64,000 bases of DNA from Bifidobacterium jacchi. GTDB lineage: Bacteria > Actinomycetota > Actinomycetes > Actinomycetales > Bifidobacteriaceae. Numbering within the stretch: the stretch's first letter is position 1; each line of letters starts with the position of its first letter. Position numbers and translations under genes: made by a program. This document shows positions 38,923-47,365 of this stretch, piece by piece. Under the pieces are notes generated by a model that saw only the letters and a list, made by a program, of their open reading frames with translations, did not search any database and was not told the origin of the DNA. The stretch lies in NCBI RefSeq assembly GCF_009078285.1, contig NZ_RQSP01000002.1:71733-135732 (forward strand), written 5' to 3'.

Positions 38923-39909
38923 GTGACAGATTCCGGCACTCAGCGTTCGACAAAAGACACTTTCGTCGAATCCGCCGCACAAACCATCAAACGTATTTTC
39001 GGCTCATCCGATTCGCCACTCGGTGCTGAGATAGCGGAAGCAACTTCTCGGTTGAATAAAATCGATCATGCTGTTTACCCGAAACCTTCCGACACTCGTC
39101 TCATCGCTGTGGCAAATCAGAAGGGTGGTGTTGGTAAGACCACTACTACTGTCAATATTGCTGCTGCTTTGGCTCTTGCCGGTCTCCATGTTCTTGTCAT
39201 TGACATGGATCCTCAGGGTAATGCATCAACTGCTCTTGGTATCAAACATAATTCAGGAGAACCTTCTGTTTACGATGTACTAGAAGGCCGACTTAGCATT
39301 GACGACGTCAAACAGGTCTGTCCTGATTTCGATCACCTTGAAGTAGTTCCCGCTTCAATTGACCTGAGCGGTGCCGAACTCGAACTTGCTGATGAACCTA
39401 ATCGTAGCGAGCTTCTTCATAACGCTGTTATCAGTTTCCTTGAACAGCATCAGGGTGATTATGATTATGTGCTTATTGATTGTCCTCCTAGCCTTGGCTT
39501 GTTGGTCATCAATTCCATGTGTGCTGTCAATGAAGTGCTGATTCCTATTCAGGCTGAATACTATGCGCTTGAAGGTCTAGGCCAACTCATTAATACGATT
39601 GGTTTGGTCCAGAATCACTATAATTCTGATCTTCTTGTTTCAACCATGTTGGTTACGATGTTCGATAAACGAACGCTGCTAAGTAAGGAAGTCTATACTG
39701 AAGTCAAGGAACATTATCCTGATATTGTTCTTGACACGACAATTCCGCGTACTGTGAAGATTGCTGAAGCTCCCAGCTTCGGACAGACTGTTATTGCCTA
39801 TGACGGTCACGGTATGGGTGCTATTGCGTATCGAGAGGCGGCTCTTGAAATTGCGCGTCGCTCGGAACAGGTCATCAAGGAACTTGCAACGAAGCGAGGG
39901 GAGAACTGA
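38923..39909 (+). CDS. parA: chromosome partitioning ATPase ParA/Soj
   Basis: Drives origin segregation with ParB-parS. 328 residues from GTG 38923, which has AAAGGAGG six bases upstream; the longer frame lacks a site. After a ~55-residue variable N-terminus come the deviant Walker A motif NQKGGVGKTTTTVNIAAALA, then DMDPQGNASTALG and VLIDCPPSLGLLVINSM. Codons are strongly T-ending (GGT, GTT, GCT), giving ~48% GC in a sampled stretch, well below gyrA. parB follows after one base. Confidence 0.95.
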   Translation: MTDSGTQRSTKDTFVESAAQTIKRIFGSSDSPLGAEIAEATSRLNKIDHAVYPKPSDTRLIAVANQKGGVGKTTTTVNIAAALALAGLHVLVIDMDPQGNASTALGIKHNSGEPSVYDVLEGRLSIDDVKQVCPDFDHLEVVPASIDLSGAELELADEPNRSELLHNAVISFLEQHQGDYDYVLIDCPPSLGLLVINSMCAVNEVLIPIQAEYYALEGLGQLINTIGLVQNHYNSDLLVSTMLVTMFDKRTLLSKEVYTEVKEHYPDIVLDTTIPRTVKIAEAPSFGQTVIAYDGHGMGAIAYREAALEIARRSEQVIKELATKRGEN

Positions 39910-39910
39910 C

Positions 39911-41407
39911 ATGGCATCTAAGTCTCGACTTGGGAAGGGCCTTGGTGCATTGTTCCCCGCATTACCAGGGGAGAATGCACCCCAGAAGTCACAGCGCAAT
40001 GCCGCTTCTGTTGATGATAATTCCAATTCAGATCAGATTGTTTCACGTGAAACATCTAAGTCTGCAAGCGCTCAACAGAAGACGAATCAGACTCCTGAGC
40101 TTCCTGATCGTGTTGATGTTCCACGTGAAACAATCGATAAGGCCGATAACTCTCAAGGCTCGGAATCTGTTCCAGATAAGCAGGTTGAAGCCGCAACGAA
40201 GATTTCTGCTACACATGGCAAGGCATCTTCGTCTCGACCTCGTCGAGCGTCGATGCCTATGCTGAATGATATTGTTCAGCATCCAAGCGATGTGTTCTTT
40301 GGTGAGATGAATGCAGTTGTTTCCAATACGGATAGCATGACTGTCAACTCCTCTGATACGGGAAATACGCAGGATTCACATGTTTCACGTGAAACAAATC
40401 CAGAAACGGATGATCTCAAACCTGTATACGGTGGGTATCTCGCTGAGATTGACATCGATGCCATTGGGCCTAATGCTCATCAGCCTCGTACGATTTTTGA
40501 TGAAGATGAGCTGAATGAACTTGCCGCTTCAATCAAAGAAGTCGGTATTCTTCAGCCAATCGTTGTTCGTAAACGACCGTTGAGTCAGATTCAGGCTCTA
40601 AAGATCCAGCATGCCGCTGATTCAATGGGTGCGGCATCGCGAAAGACCGAATCTCAGGATGTTTCACGTGAAACACAGTCAGAGCAATCCAGTAGCGATG
40701 TTTCACATGAAACGCATCATGTCATCGGTGATACAAATAGCGAATATGAACTGATCATGGGTGAGCGGCGATGGCGTGCCGCGCGCCTAGCTGGGTTGAA
40801 GGCGATTCCGGCGATCGTCAAAACCACGGCTGATGACGATATGCTGCGTGATGCGCTGCTTGAGAACCTTCATCGTGTGGCGCTGAATCCATTGGAAGAA
40901 GCTGCTGCCTATCAGCAGATGATCGATGAATTCGGTCTGACTCAGGCGGAACTCTCAAAGTCGGTGTCGAAATCTCGCCCGCAGATAGCCAATATGCTTC
41001 GTTTGCTGAACCTTCCTCCATCGGTGCAGAAGAAGGTTGCCGCCGGAGTGCTGTCAGCCGGTCATGCACGAGCGTTGCTAGCATTGAGCGATGAGCAGGT
41101 TATGGATGATCTGGCTAAGCGAATCATTGCTGAGGGATTGTCCGTACGCAGTACTGAGGAGATTGTGGCGTTGAAGATCGCGCAGGGGGAGCAGCCCAAG
41201 AAGGTGCGAGCCAACAAGAACAATCCATGGTCGAATTCGCCGATTCAAAGGAATCTCGAAAACCACTTCGACACGAAAGTGTCGATTAAGGGTTCACAGC
41301 AGCATGGAAGAATCGAGATCGTATTCTCTTCACCCGAAGACATGGATCGCATCCTCTCCATGTTGATTCCTGATTCCCAGAAGCCGAACACCGATTCCTG
41401 GGTGTGA
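39911..41407 (+). CDS. parB: chromosome partitioning protein ParB with parS sites in its own gene
   Basis: CTP-dependent DNA clamp that loads at parS. 498 residues, much longer than the usual ~300. The N-terminal ASKSRLGKGLGALFP contacts ParA. A disordered insert of ~130 residues precedes the core (IDAIGPNAHQPRTIFDEDELNELAASI), and another ~45-residue insert splits it. GERRWRAARLAGLKAIPAIV, the helix-turn-helix (ELSKSVSKSRPQIANMLRLL) and the C-terminal dimer domain follow. Both inserts carry VSRET-type peptides encoded by embedded parS sequences. GGGGAG precedes ATG 39911. Confidence 0.95.
   Translation: MASKSRLGKGLGALFPALPGENAPQKSQRNAASVDDNSNSDQIVSRETSKSASAQQKTNQTPELPDRVDVPRETIDKADNSQGSESVPDKQVEAATKISATHGKASSSRPRRASMPMLNDIVQHPSDVFFGEMNAVVSNTDSMTVNSSDTGNTQDSHVSRETNPETDDLKPVYGGYLAEIDIDAIGPNAHQPRTIFDEDELNELAASIKEVGILQPIVVRKRPLSQIQALKIQHAADSMGAASRKTESQDVSRETQSEQSSSDVSHETHHVIGDTNSEYELIMGERRWRAARLAGLKAIPAIVKTTADDDMLRDALLENLHRVALNPLEEAAAYQQMIDEFGLTQAELSKSVSKSRPQIANMLRLLNLPPSVQKKVAAGVLSAGHARALLALSDEQVMDDLAKRIIAEGLSVRSTEEIVALKIAQGEQPKKVRANKNNPWSNSPIQRNLENHFDTKVSIKGSQQHGRIEIVFSSPEDMDRILSMLIPDSQKPNTDSWV
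40039..40054. promoter_or_regulatory. parS: parS site 3 (perfect)
   Basis: TGTTTCACGTGAAACA within parB, encoding VSRET. Confidence 0.95.
40117..40132. promoter_or_regulatory. parS: parS site 4 (15 of 16)
   Basis: TGTTCCACGTGAAACA within parB, encoding VPRET. Confidence 0.85.
40381..40396. promoter_or_regulatory. parS: parS site 5 (perfect)
   Basis: TGTTTCACGTGAAACA within parB, encoding VSRET. Confidence 0.95.
40660..40675. promoter_or_regulatory. parS: parS site 6 (perfect)
   Basis: TGTTTCACGTGAAACA within the second disordered insert of parB. Confidence 0.95.
40699..40714. promoter_or_regulatory. parS: parS-like site 7 (14 of 16)
   Basis: TGTTTCACATGAAACG, 39 bp after site 6, encoding VSHET; probably a decayed copy. 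Confidence 0.6.
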
Positions 41408-41425
41408 CATTGTGATGTTGTCCTA

Positions 41426-41466
41426 CACGTCGCCTATGCAGTGGTAAGGCTCGCATAGGCGACGTG
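41426..41466 (+). terminator. terminator-like hairpin after parB
   Basis: Perfect 14-bp stem CACGTCGCCTATGC with GCATAGGCGACGTG and a 13-base loop, 19 bp after the parB stop. No T-run follows. Confidence 0.7.
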
Positions 41467-41594
41467 GTAATGCATACACAACAGAACCAAGTAAATCAGC
41501 GTAGATTTACCATTCATTGTTGCTTTCCGTGGTGATGTACCCCATCATCGCAACCCATCATTGCAATACAGTGTGACGTGATTAGCCAGCGATG

Positions 41595-41768
41595 CTAATC
41601 ATTCGTTGATTGAGATGACTGATTTCGAATAGGGGTAAGAAACAAGCATCCCTGTTCAACACGTGCATCTAATTCATCGCCTACATGTAGGCCGACTTGA
41701 GCAATCAATTCGTCTGGCAAAGGAACAACGTAATCATCGCCCCAACGCGTCAGTGTCATGATATACAT
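41595..41768 (-). CDS. AbrB/MazE-type (SpoVT-AbrB fold) DNA-binding protein
   Basis: A 57-residue protein: MYIMTLTRWGDDYVVPLPDE, then LIAQVGLHVGDELDARVEQG and CLFLTPIRNQ. The W-G-(D)-x-VxxP, xxLhVGD and VEQGxLxLTP pattern is that of MazE/AbrB swapped-hairpin antitoxins and transition regulators. AAGGGGG lies about five bases before ATG 41768. No toxin gene is adjacent: parB lies downstream on the other strand, and a MITE-like element begins 34 bp upstream. It is an orphan antitoxin remnant or a stand-alone regulator. Confidence 0.75.
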   Translation of the reverse strand: MYIMTLTRWGDDYVVPLPDELIAQVGLHVGDELDARVEQGCLFLTPIRNQSSQSTND

Positions 41769-41802
41769 CAGCACCCCCTTGGAGCTGAAATATTGAAGAA
41801 AA

Positions 41803-41925
41803 TAGTGTACTGCGTCGGAAGTTCGTTGATTATGTTGTTAGCTCCCCTTGTCAGGGGGAGCTGGACCGCGAAGCGGGACTGAGGGGTAGCGAATTCGTCA
41901 ACGAACTTCTGACGCGGCATAATAG
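41803..41925 (+). mobile_element. MITE-like element, short form (copy E)
   Basis: 123 bp between TAG copies. The terminal repeats are GTCGGAAGTTCGTTGA and TCAACGAACTTCTGACGC. The core is AGCTCCCCTTGTCAGGGGGA and GACTGAGGGGTAG. Same length as copy D. Confidence 0.85.
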
Positions 41926-42012
41926 TATGTGCAAGGAGATGAAATCAGTTAACTGTCATACCGTAGTTGTAGATCATATGAAATGGCAATTACGAAAACA
42001 CAATGACTGACC

Positions 42013-43443
42013 TCATACGCGATCTTCGTTGTTGTGGTAGTTACGGATGTCGACTTCGCGAACTTCCTGATAGATCGCCGCAATGTCTTTGATGTCAATA
42101 CGGAACTGGCTGCGGGCCTTCGGCTTCCATTTGCCGTTCACAATGGTTGCCTTGTCACCAGGATCATAAACGGCTATGCCATCTTTAACGGCTTGAAGGA
42201 AGAGGCCGAAGCTGGTGGAAACACCTAAGGTGACGAGTGGGCCGAACTCGACTACAGTGCTGGTCTCTTTGCCTTCGCGAAGATAAGGAACATATGCAGC
42301 GCGATTATGCTTGCGCTGCCAGTGGCCAAGCAATTTCAGGAACGACCATCCGGCGGCAAGGTTCTTTGTACCCTTCTCGTAGAGAGCGATCATGCCATTG
42401 GGGTCGAAGTGTTTAGCGTCGGTGAATCCTTCCAAGACCAGTTCAAGTTTTGCGCTAGGCTTGTCTTCACCTTCGCTCTGGATGTCGCCGGAGGTGAAGT
42501 AGTAGCTGGTGGGGTTGCCTTCATCGTCCCTCGTGTACGCATGCCCGTATTTGAACACGAAGTCCACGGTGGACAGTCTACCGGTTGATGGCATGTCAGG
42601 CTGTGGGGTGAAAAGCGTGACCTTGTGGCTGTAACGGCGTTCCAATGATTTCTGCTTGATGGCCTTGAGCTCCCAGACATCAAAGTCCGGACCGGGGATG
42701 GCGTTCTCGCCCACACCCAATTCCGCTTCCAAGGTCAGGCCCGGAGCATTGGGCGCAATGTACGGCTTAACGACGACACCGTCGTTGCTAAGCCTCCAAG
42801 GAGTGATCTTACGACCAATAATGTTTGCCAACGCATGTTCAAGCACAGAGAACTCGTCATGTTGCTTTGTGCTCTTGTAAATGATCGGGCAAAGATGACC
42901 AGTCTCAAATGTTTCCATGCCAAGCACGTACTGTGCAGCCGGCGAGGATGCACCGACGACAAGTGCGACTACATGGGTGACTTTGCCAGTGGTGTTCTTC
43001 ACAGGGCCGAGAAACAGGCAGCGGTTTTCTTCGTGTCCGCGTCTGGTTTCGCTCAATAGTTCGTTCGGAGCCTCTTTACATCCGCGCAGGAATCCGGAGA
43101 AACGGACTTCGGGGTACTGAGGGTAGTAGCAGAGTTTAGCGTCAGGAGCTTCAAACTGACCGCTAGGTGTAACCCATTGCCATGTCACGGGAATTTGGAT
43201 GACTGGGCTGCCTGCCTTCTTCTTTTGGGATTTGGCTGGTGTGTACGACGGCTCGCCTAATGGCAGAAACGACAAATCGGATGGATCATTTGCTAGCCAA
43301 ATCTGTTGCTTGCTGTTGTGATTTCGTAACAGTCGTTTGACCCAGATGCTACTGGCGCCGGCGTTTGTGAGCAGGTCGTGGACTTGGCTGATGTCTGCCT
43401 CGTCGTACCATTGGAGGGCTTTATTGGAAGAGAACTCGCACAT
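42013..43443 (-). CDS. type II restriction endonuclease, MvaI/BcnI family
   Basis: Cleaves DNA not protected by the adjacent methyltransferase. 476 residues; the catalytic MvaI/BcnI-like domain occupies about 240-470. Its signature LTLEAELGVGENAIPGPDFD followed by VWELKAIK carries the E...D-x(n)-E-x-K nuclease residues and leads to KVTLFTPQPDMPS. The N-terminal ~230 residues are not recognised and make it about twice the length of MvaI. MvaI and BcnI recognise CCWGG and CCSGG; with a Dcm-like partner CCWGG is the better guess. The gene lies 60 bp downstream of the methyltransferase, same strand, and is less GC-rich than its neighbours. Confidence 0.85.
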   Translation of the reverse strand: MCEFSSNKALQWYDEADISQVHDLLTNAGASSIWVKRLLRNHNSKQQIWLANDPSDLSFLPLGEPSYTPAKSQKKKAGSPVIQIPVTWQWVTPSGQFEAPDAKLCYYPQYPEVRFSGFLRGCKEAPNELLSETRRGHEENRCLFLGPVKNTTGKVTHVVALVVGASSPAAQYVLGMETFETGHLCPIIYKSTKQHDEFSVLEHALANIIGRKITPWRLSNDGVVVKPYIAPNAPGLTLEAELGVGENAIPGPDFDVWELKAIKQKSLERRYSHKVTLFTPQPDMPSTGRLSTVDFVFKYGHAYTRDDEGNPTSYYFTSGDIQSEGEDKPSAKLELVLEGFTDAKHFDPNGMIALYEKGTKNLAAGWSFLKLLGHWQRKHNRAAYVPYLREGKETSTVVEFGPLVTLGVSTSFGLFLQAVKDGIAVYDPGDKATIVNGKWKPKARSQFRIDIKDIAAIYQEVREVDIRNYHNNEDRV

Positions 43444-43503
43444 GAATCAACGATACCGAAGCCCGAGGGACAATAATTGAGCCAGAGCAGGGCAGCAACA
43501 AAA

Positions 43504-44829
43504 TCAGTCAGTTCCAGCCCCGGCGATGGCGAGTTGCCGAACCTTCTGAATCTCGTCCACAGACACTGAATCATCCGGGAGCATGCCTTGATCGCCTTCA
43601 GCCATAACCTTGAGAATGTGTGGGCGCATGATGCGCGCTACCTCCGCAATGGCTGGCACAACCACGCTATTGCCGAACTGCCGGTAAGCCTGCGTATCCG
43701 ACACAGGTATACGAAAATCGTCTGGATAACCCATGAGACGGGCACATTCTCGTGGGGTAAGTCTGCGGGGGCGTTCATCACCCTGAGCGACAAGAATCTC
43801 GCTGCCATCTTTGTGATAACGAGCAGACAGGGTGCGCGAAACCATGTCTGGAGTAACTAGGCCATATCCGAAACCGTGCCCTAGTGCTTCGTGTTTCTTC
43901 TTATAGTCCTGCAGATACTGCCACAGGCGTGGGGAGAGCGTGTACTTGTCCTGTACCTTCTGGTGCTCGAAGTCGAAATACTTGTCGCCGTCCCACGGAA
44001 GATAAGGCTCGGTGCCGTCGGTTTTGTGGAGGATGTCGGCGAGCACCGGATGGTGGTCGGGGAACTTCAGGTCGTCCCATGTGAAGGCGGTTTTGGAACG
44101 GAATCCGACGATGTAAATACGCTCACGATGCTGGGGGACAAAGTGCTGGCCGTCCACGACCTTCCAGTGCACCTCGTATCCGAGCTCGTTCTGCAATGCA
44201 TCAAGAATGACCTTGAAGGTACGGCCCCGGTCATGGCTGGTGAGGTTCTTCACATTCTCCAAAAGGAACGCGGCTGGTCTTTTGGCGGCAATGATACGCG
44301 CTACGTCGAAGAACAGCGTGCCCTGTGTCTTGTCGCGGAACCCGGTCTCGCGTCCGAGGCTGCGTTTCTTAGATACGCCAGCTAGGCTGAACGGCTGGCA
44401 TGGGAATCCGGCTAGTACAACGTCACAGGCGGGGATATCGTCCGCATCAACCTGTGTGATGTCACCGGCCATGTTCTCGGCGAATCCGTAGTTGGTCCTA
44501 TAAGTGCGTGTGGAAAACTCGTTCCACTCCGAGGAGAACACAGCATGGCCACCGGCTGCTGCGAAGCCTCGACGAATACCGCCGATGCCCGCGAAAAGGT
44601 CGATGGTTCGGAAGTCCGTGCCGGTCTCATGCGTGGTACCGTAGTACAGCTCTTTCAGTGCGGGAATATACGCAGGTTTGCACTGCGCCTTACCCGACTC
44701 CCAGCGCTCCACCGTGGAGGTGGACAGACCAAGAGACTCGGCCAGTTGGCGTCGGGTCATGCTCTCGCGGAGCTTAGTGATAAGCTCATTGGCGTCATCC
44801 ATGGTGCGTTGGGGAATCGGATTACTCAT
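43504..44829 (-). CDS. dcm: DNA (cytosine-5) methyltransferase, Dcm/EcoRII-like, with N-terminal HTH
   Basis: Methylates cytosine in the restriction site. 441 residues. An N-terminal helix-turn-helix (~14-60, [20 protein letters not shown]) is followed by the C5 domain: [13 protein letters not shown] (motif I), GFPCQPFS with catalytic Cys144 (IV), ENVKNL (VI), [11 protein letters not shown] (VIII), and [22 protein letters not shown] and [10 protein letters not shown], the last three very close to E. coli Dcm (CCWGG). No Shine-Dalgarno; a TATATT box seven bases before the ATG suggests a leaderless mRNA. A 13-bp palindrome in the promoter may be the operator for the HTH. Confidence 0.92.
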   Translation of the reverse strand: MSNPIPQRTMDDANELITKLRESMTRRQLAESLGLSTSTVERWESGKAQCKPAYIPALKELYYGTTHETGTDFRTIDLFAGIGGIRRGFAAAGGHAVFSSEWNEFSTRTYRTNYGFAENMAGDITQVDADDIPACDVVLAGFPCQPFSLAGVSKKRSLGRETGFRDKTQGTLFFDVARIIAAKRPAAFLLENVKNLTSHDRGRTFKVILDALQNELGYEVHWKVVDGQHFVPQHRERIYIVGFRSKTAFTWDDLKFPDHHPVLADILHKTDGTEPYLPWDGDKYFDFEHQKVQDKYTLSPRLWQYLQDYKKKHEALGHGFGYGLVTPDMVSRTLSARYHKDGSEILVAQGDERPRRLTPRECARLMGYPDDFRIPVSDTQAYRQFGNSVVVPAIAEVARIMRPHILKVMAEGDQGMLPDDSVSVDEIQKVRQLAIAGAGTD

Positions 44830-44842
44830 AGGGAGGAATATA

Positions 44843-44855
44843 CATCATAATGATG
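44843..44855. promoter_or_regulatory. candidate operator of the methyltransferase HTH
   Basis: CATCATAATGATG is a 13-bp palindrome (central base unpaired) overlapping the TATGAT/TATATT promoter boxes of the methyltransferase gene. Confidence 0.5.
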
Positions 44856-44984
44856 ACAAAAATTCCCAGAGATAAGGTAGCCGTAAATCAGGATACGGTA
44901 TGGCTGCTGAAAATGTCCATCCAATGCCAGTGTGGATAGATAAGGAATGCAGGAAACGAAAGTAACAGTGCAGAATAAACAGCA

Positions 44985-45035
44985 TGCGGCAATGGCGGAT
45001 GGTTGCTGATTGGCAACCAACCTGCCATTGCCGCA
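44985..45035. repeat. 51-bp palindrome of the GGCAATGGCG/TTGGCAACC family
   Basis: TGCGGCAATGGCGG...CTGCCATTGCCGCA forms a long hairpin whose centre (GGTTGCTGATTGGCAACC) matches the elements at 29147-29275. Confidence 0.8.
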
Positions 45036-45129
45036 ATCGATGTAGTGACTGTGGTTTTGTGCTATGCTACGCCATGATATGCGGACGCAATGCGACGCGA
45101 AGCGCCGATCAGCAACAGATCAGCCACGA

Positions 45130-46221
45130 TCAGGCATGATCGCCGGTTAGCCAGGCCTGGGCGTCGAGGGCGGCGCGGCAGCCCATGCCGGCGGCGCTGA
45201 TCGCCTGACGGTACGTGTCATCAACCACATCACCAGCGGCGAACACTCCGGCGACCGATGTTCGCGTCGAAGCGCCGTCAACCACGATGTAGCCATGCGA
45301 ATCCAATGTCAACGCTCCACCAAGAAACTCGGTGACTGGCGTGTGTCCGATCGCCACGAATACGCCATTGACATCCAACGCGCTCGTTGCACCGGAAACC
45401 GTATCGCGCACGGTGATCGACGTAACGCCAGAATCATCGCCGTGAATCTCATCAACAACCGCATTCGTGAGCAGACGAATCTTGCTGTTCTCCTTCGCGC
45501 GTTCCACCATGATCTGCGACGCGCGGAACGAGTCACGACGATGAATCAGCGTCACCGATGAGCCGAAGCGAGCAAGGAACAGTGCCTCCTCGAAAGCACT
45601 GTCGCCACCGCCGACGACCACAATCGGTTTGTCGCGGAAGAAGAAGCCATCGCAGGTGGCGCAATAGGAAACACCATTACCGGAGAACTCCTGCTCGCCG
45701 GGCACACCAAGCTTACGGAACGACGAGCCGGTCGTCACAACAACAGCACGCGCGCGATATGTTTCACCGCCATCGGTCGTCAGCGTCTTGACCGCAGCGT
45801 CGGAAAAATCAACCGACGTGACATCGTCATATTCGATCTGCGTGCCGAACTTCTCCGCCTGCTCGCGCATCGCATCCATCAATGCCGGGCCCATAATGCC
45901 ATCAGGAAAACCGGGGAAATTCTCGACTTCAGTGGTGTTCACCAGCTGCCCGCCAGGCGTGAGCGCACCGGCGAGCATCAGCGGCTTGTAGCCGGCGCGC
46001 GCCAAATAGATCGCCGCCGTGTACCCAGCAGGACCGGAACCAATAATGATCACATCGTGAACAGTTTCGTCCGTATGATGAGCAATTGCGGAAACGGCAG
46101 CAGAAGTCGCCGAGCCATCATGCGCAGCCGAATCGGCGTGCAGCGCAATGCCAGTCGCCCCCAGCGACAGGGCACCGCTGTTGCCGCCAGCATTGAGTTT
46201 GAGAAGATTCAAATCAGTCAT
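45130..46221 (-). CDS. trxB: thioredoxin reductase
   Basis: NADPH-dependent FAD enzyme that reduces thioredoxin. 363 residues from ATG 46221. FAD motif GSGPAG at 61-66, redox pair Cys187-Ala-Thr-Cys190, NADPH motif VVGGGDSAFEEALFLARFG, and GVFAAGDVVDDTYRQAISAAGMG near the end. Homologues start about where HDVIIIGSGPAG begins, so the first ~50 residues are an Ala/Ser/Gly/His-rich extension. No Shine-Dalgarno; TACAGT six bases before the ATG suggests a leaderless transcript. trxB near murJ and parAB is the usual actinobacterial order, here separated from parB by the restriction genes. Confidence 0.94.
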   Translation of the reverse strand: MTDLNLLKLNAGGNSGALSLGATGIALHADSAAHDGSATSAAVSAIAHHTDETVHDVIIIGSGPAGYTAAIYLARAGYKPLMLAGALTPGGQLVNTTEVENFPGFPDGIMGPALMDAMREQAEKFGTQIEYDDVTSVDFSDAAVKTLTTDGGETYRARAVVVTTGSSFRKLGVPGEQEFSGNGVSYCATCDGFFFRDKPIVVVGGGDSAFEEALFLARFGSSVTLIHRRDSFRASQIMVERAKENSKIRLLTNAVVDEIHGDDSGVTSITVRDTVSGATSALDVNGVFVAIGHTPVTEFLGGALTLDSHGYIVVDGASTRTSVAGVFAAGDVVDDTYRQAISAAGMGCRAALDAQAWLTGDHA

Positions 46222-46297
46222 GACACCACTGTATCGGGTACGCCGCCAAACCGCGAGATTTCGCCCACAGCCACCGACCAGTAGCCACCAAACCCCG

Positions 46298-47338
46298 TCA
46301 GTGCTTGGCAGCAAGCGCGGTGATGCGCGTCATGAATCGATCAAGGAACCGCTCGACATTCACCCTGACAGCAACCCGCGTCGTCGTCACCGGATCGGTG
46401 AGCCGAGCGCGATCGCCGATCGTGCGACCACGGAATGCGCCATCGAGATCGACCTTGAGGTTCACGCCCAGCGTAGTCACCAGCGTCGGGTCGAGCGCGG
46501 CAGCAACGGCAAGCGGATCATGCAATCCGCAGCCCTTCACCTCGGGCTGATGAGCCAGATAATAGTCGATGTAGTAATCGGTCATGTCAGCAAGAAAATC
46601 GCCGGCGGCGGTGTGCAACGCACGCCACTGGGCAGTACCGGAACGCGTCAGCGCGGTGCGATGCGTCACGTCCAATCCGATCATCGTGGTGCGCGCCCCG
46701 CAGCGGAACACGTAGTCAGCAGCTTCAGGGTCTTGGCTGATGTTCGCTTCGGCACCAGGCGACACATTGCCAGGCACCGTCAGCGCGCCACCCATCAACG
46801 TGATGTGCGCACCCGAATCGATCACATCGGGAGCCTTGCGCAGCACGGTCGCAATCGTGGTCAGCGAACCGGTCGGCACGATCGTGAGCCGGTCCCCATA
46901 CGAGCGCATCGCGTCAATCAGGAAATCCACAGCAGAACCGGCTGGTTCGGCAGCGCGCGGCGAATCAGGCAGCTCGGCGCCACCCAAGCCGTTCTCTCCG
47001 TGCACGGCGACCGACCCAGCGGAGGGAGTCCACGGGCCGAACTTGGCGGCATCGTAGGCCCACGGGTGATCGACGCCCGGATACACGGGCACGTCGTCGC
47101 GACCGAACGCATGCAGCACGGCCAGCGAATTGCGCACGCCCAGCGGCACCGCAACATTGCCGAATGTGCCGGTGATGGCGATCAGGTCGGCGGCATCGCT
47201 TGGCGCAGCGGCGCTGCCGGAATCGTCGGACATGCTGTCGGCATCGTTCGGCGCGGCGGCGCTGCCCAGCGCATAGGCGATCGCCAGCGCGTCGTCGATG
47301 CCGGTATCGAGATCAAGAATCAGTTTGCGATCAGCCAT
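46298..47338 (-). CDS. nucleoside hydrolase (IunH/Rih family)
   Basis: Hydrolyses ribonucleosides to base and ribose. 346 residues. The Ca-binding N-terminus KLILDLDTGIDDALAIAYAL matches the family, as do VYPGVDHPWAYDAAKF, LTIVPTGSLTTIATVL, ITLMGGALTVPGN and GLHDPLAVAAALDP with its His-Asp pair. Between ALGS and ADLIAITG there is a ~24-residue insert containing two copies of GSAAAPxDA, a 48-bp DNA duplication (47193 and 47241). GGGGAG precedes the ATG, and the gene begins 27 bp after murJ ends, so it is probably in that operon. Confidence 0.92.
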   Translation of the reverse strand: MADRKLILDLDTGIDDALAIAYALGSAAAPNDADSMSDDSGSAAAPSDAADLIAITGTFGNVAVPLGVRNSLAVLHAFGRDDVPVYPGVDHPWAYDAAKFGPWTPSAGSVAVHGENGLGGAELPDSPRAAEPAGSAVDFLIDAMRSYGDRLTIVPTGSLTTIATVLRKAPDVIDSGAHITLMGGALTVPGNVSPGAEANISQDPEAADYVFRCGARTTMIGLDVTHRTALTRSGTAQWRALHTAAGDFLADMTDYYIDYYLAHQPEVKGCGLHDPLAVAAALDPTLVTTLGVNLKVDLDGAFRGRTIGDRARLTDPVTTTRVAVRVNVERFLDRFMTRITALAAKH

Positions 47339-47365
47339 GCTATGCTCCCCGCGATGATGGTTTGG

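Larger units (their letters stand above)
44830..45129. other. intergenic region between trxB and the methyltransferase
   Basis: No gene in 300 bp. It contains the methyltransferase promoter with its palindrome (44843-44855) and a 51-bp hairpin (44985-45035). Confidence 0.7.
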
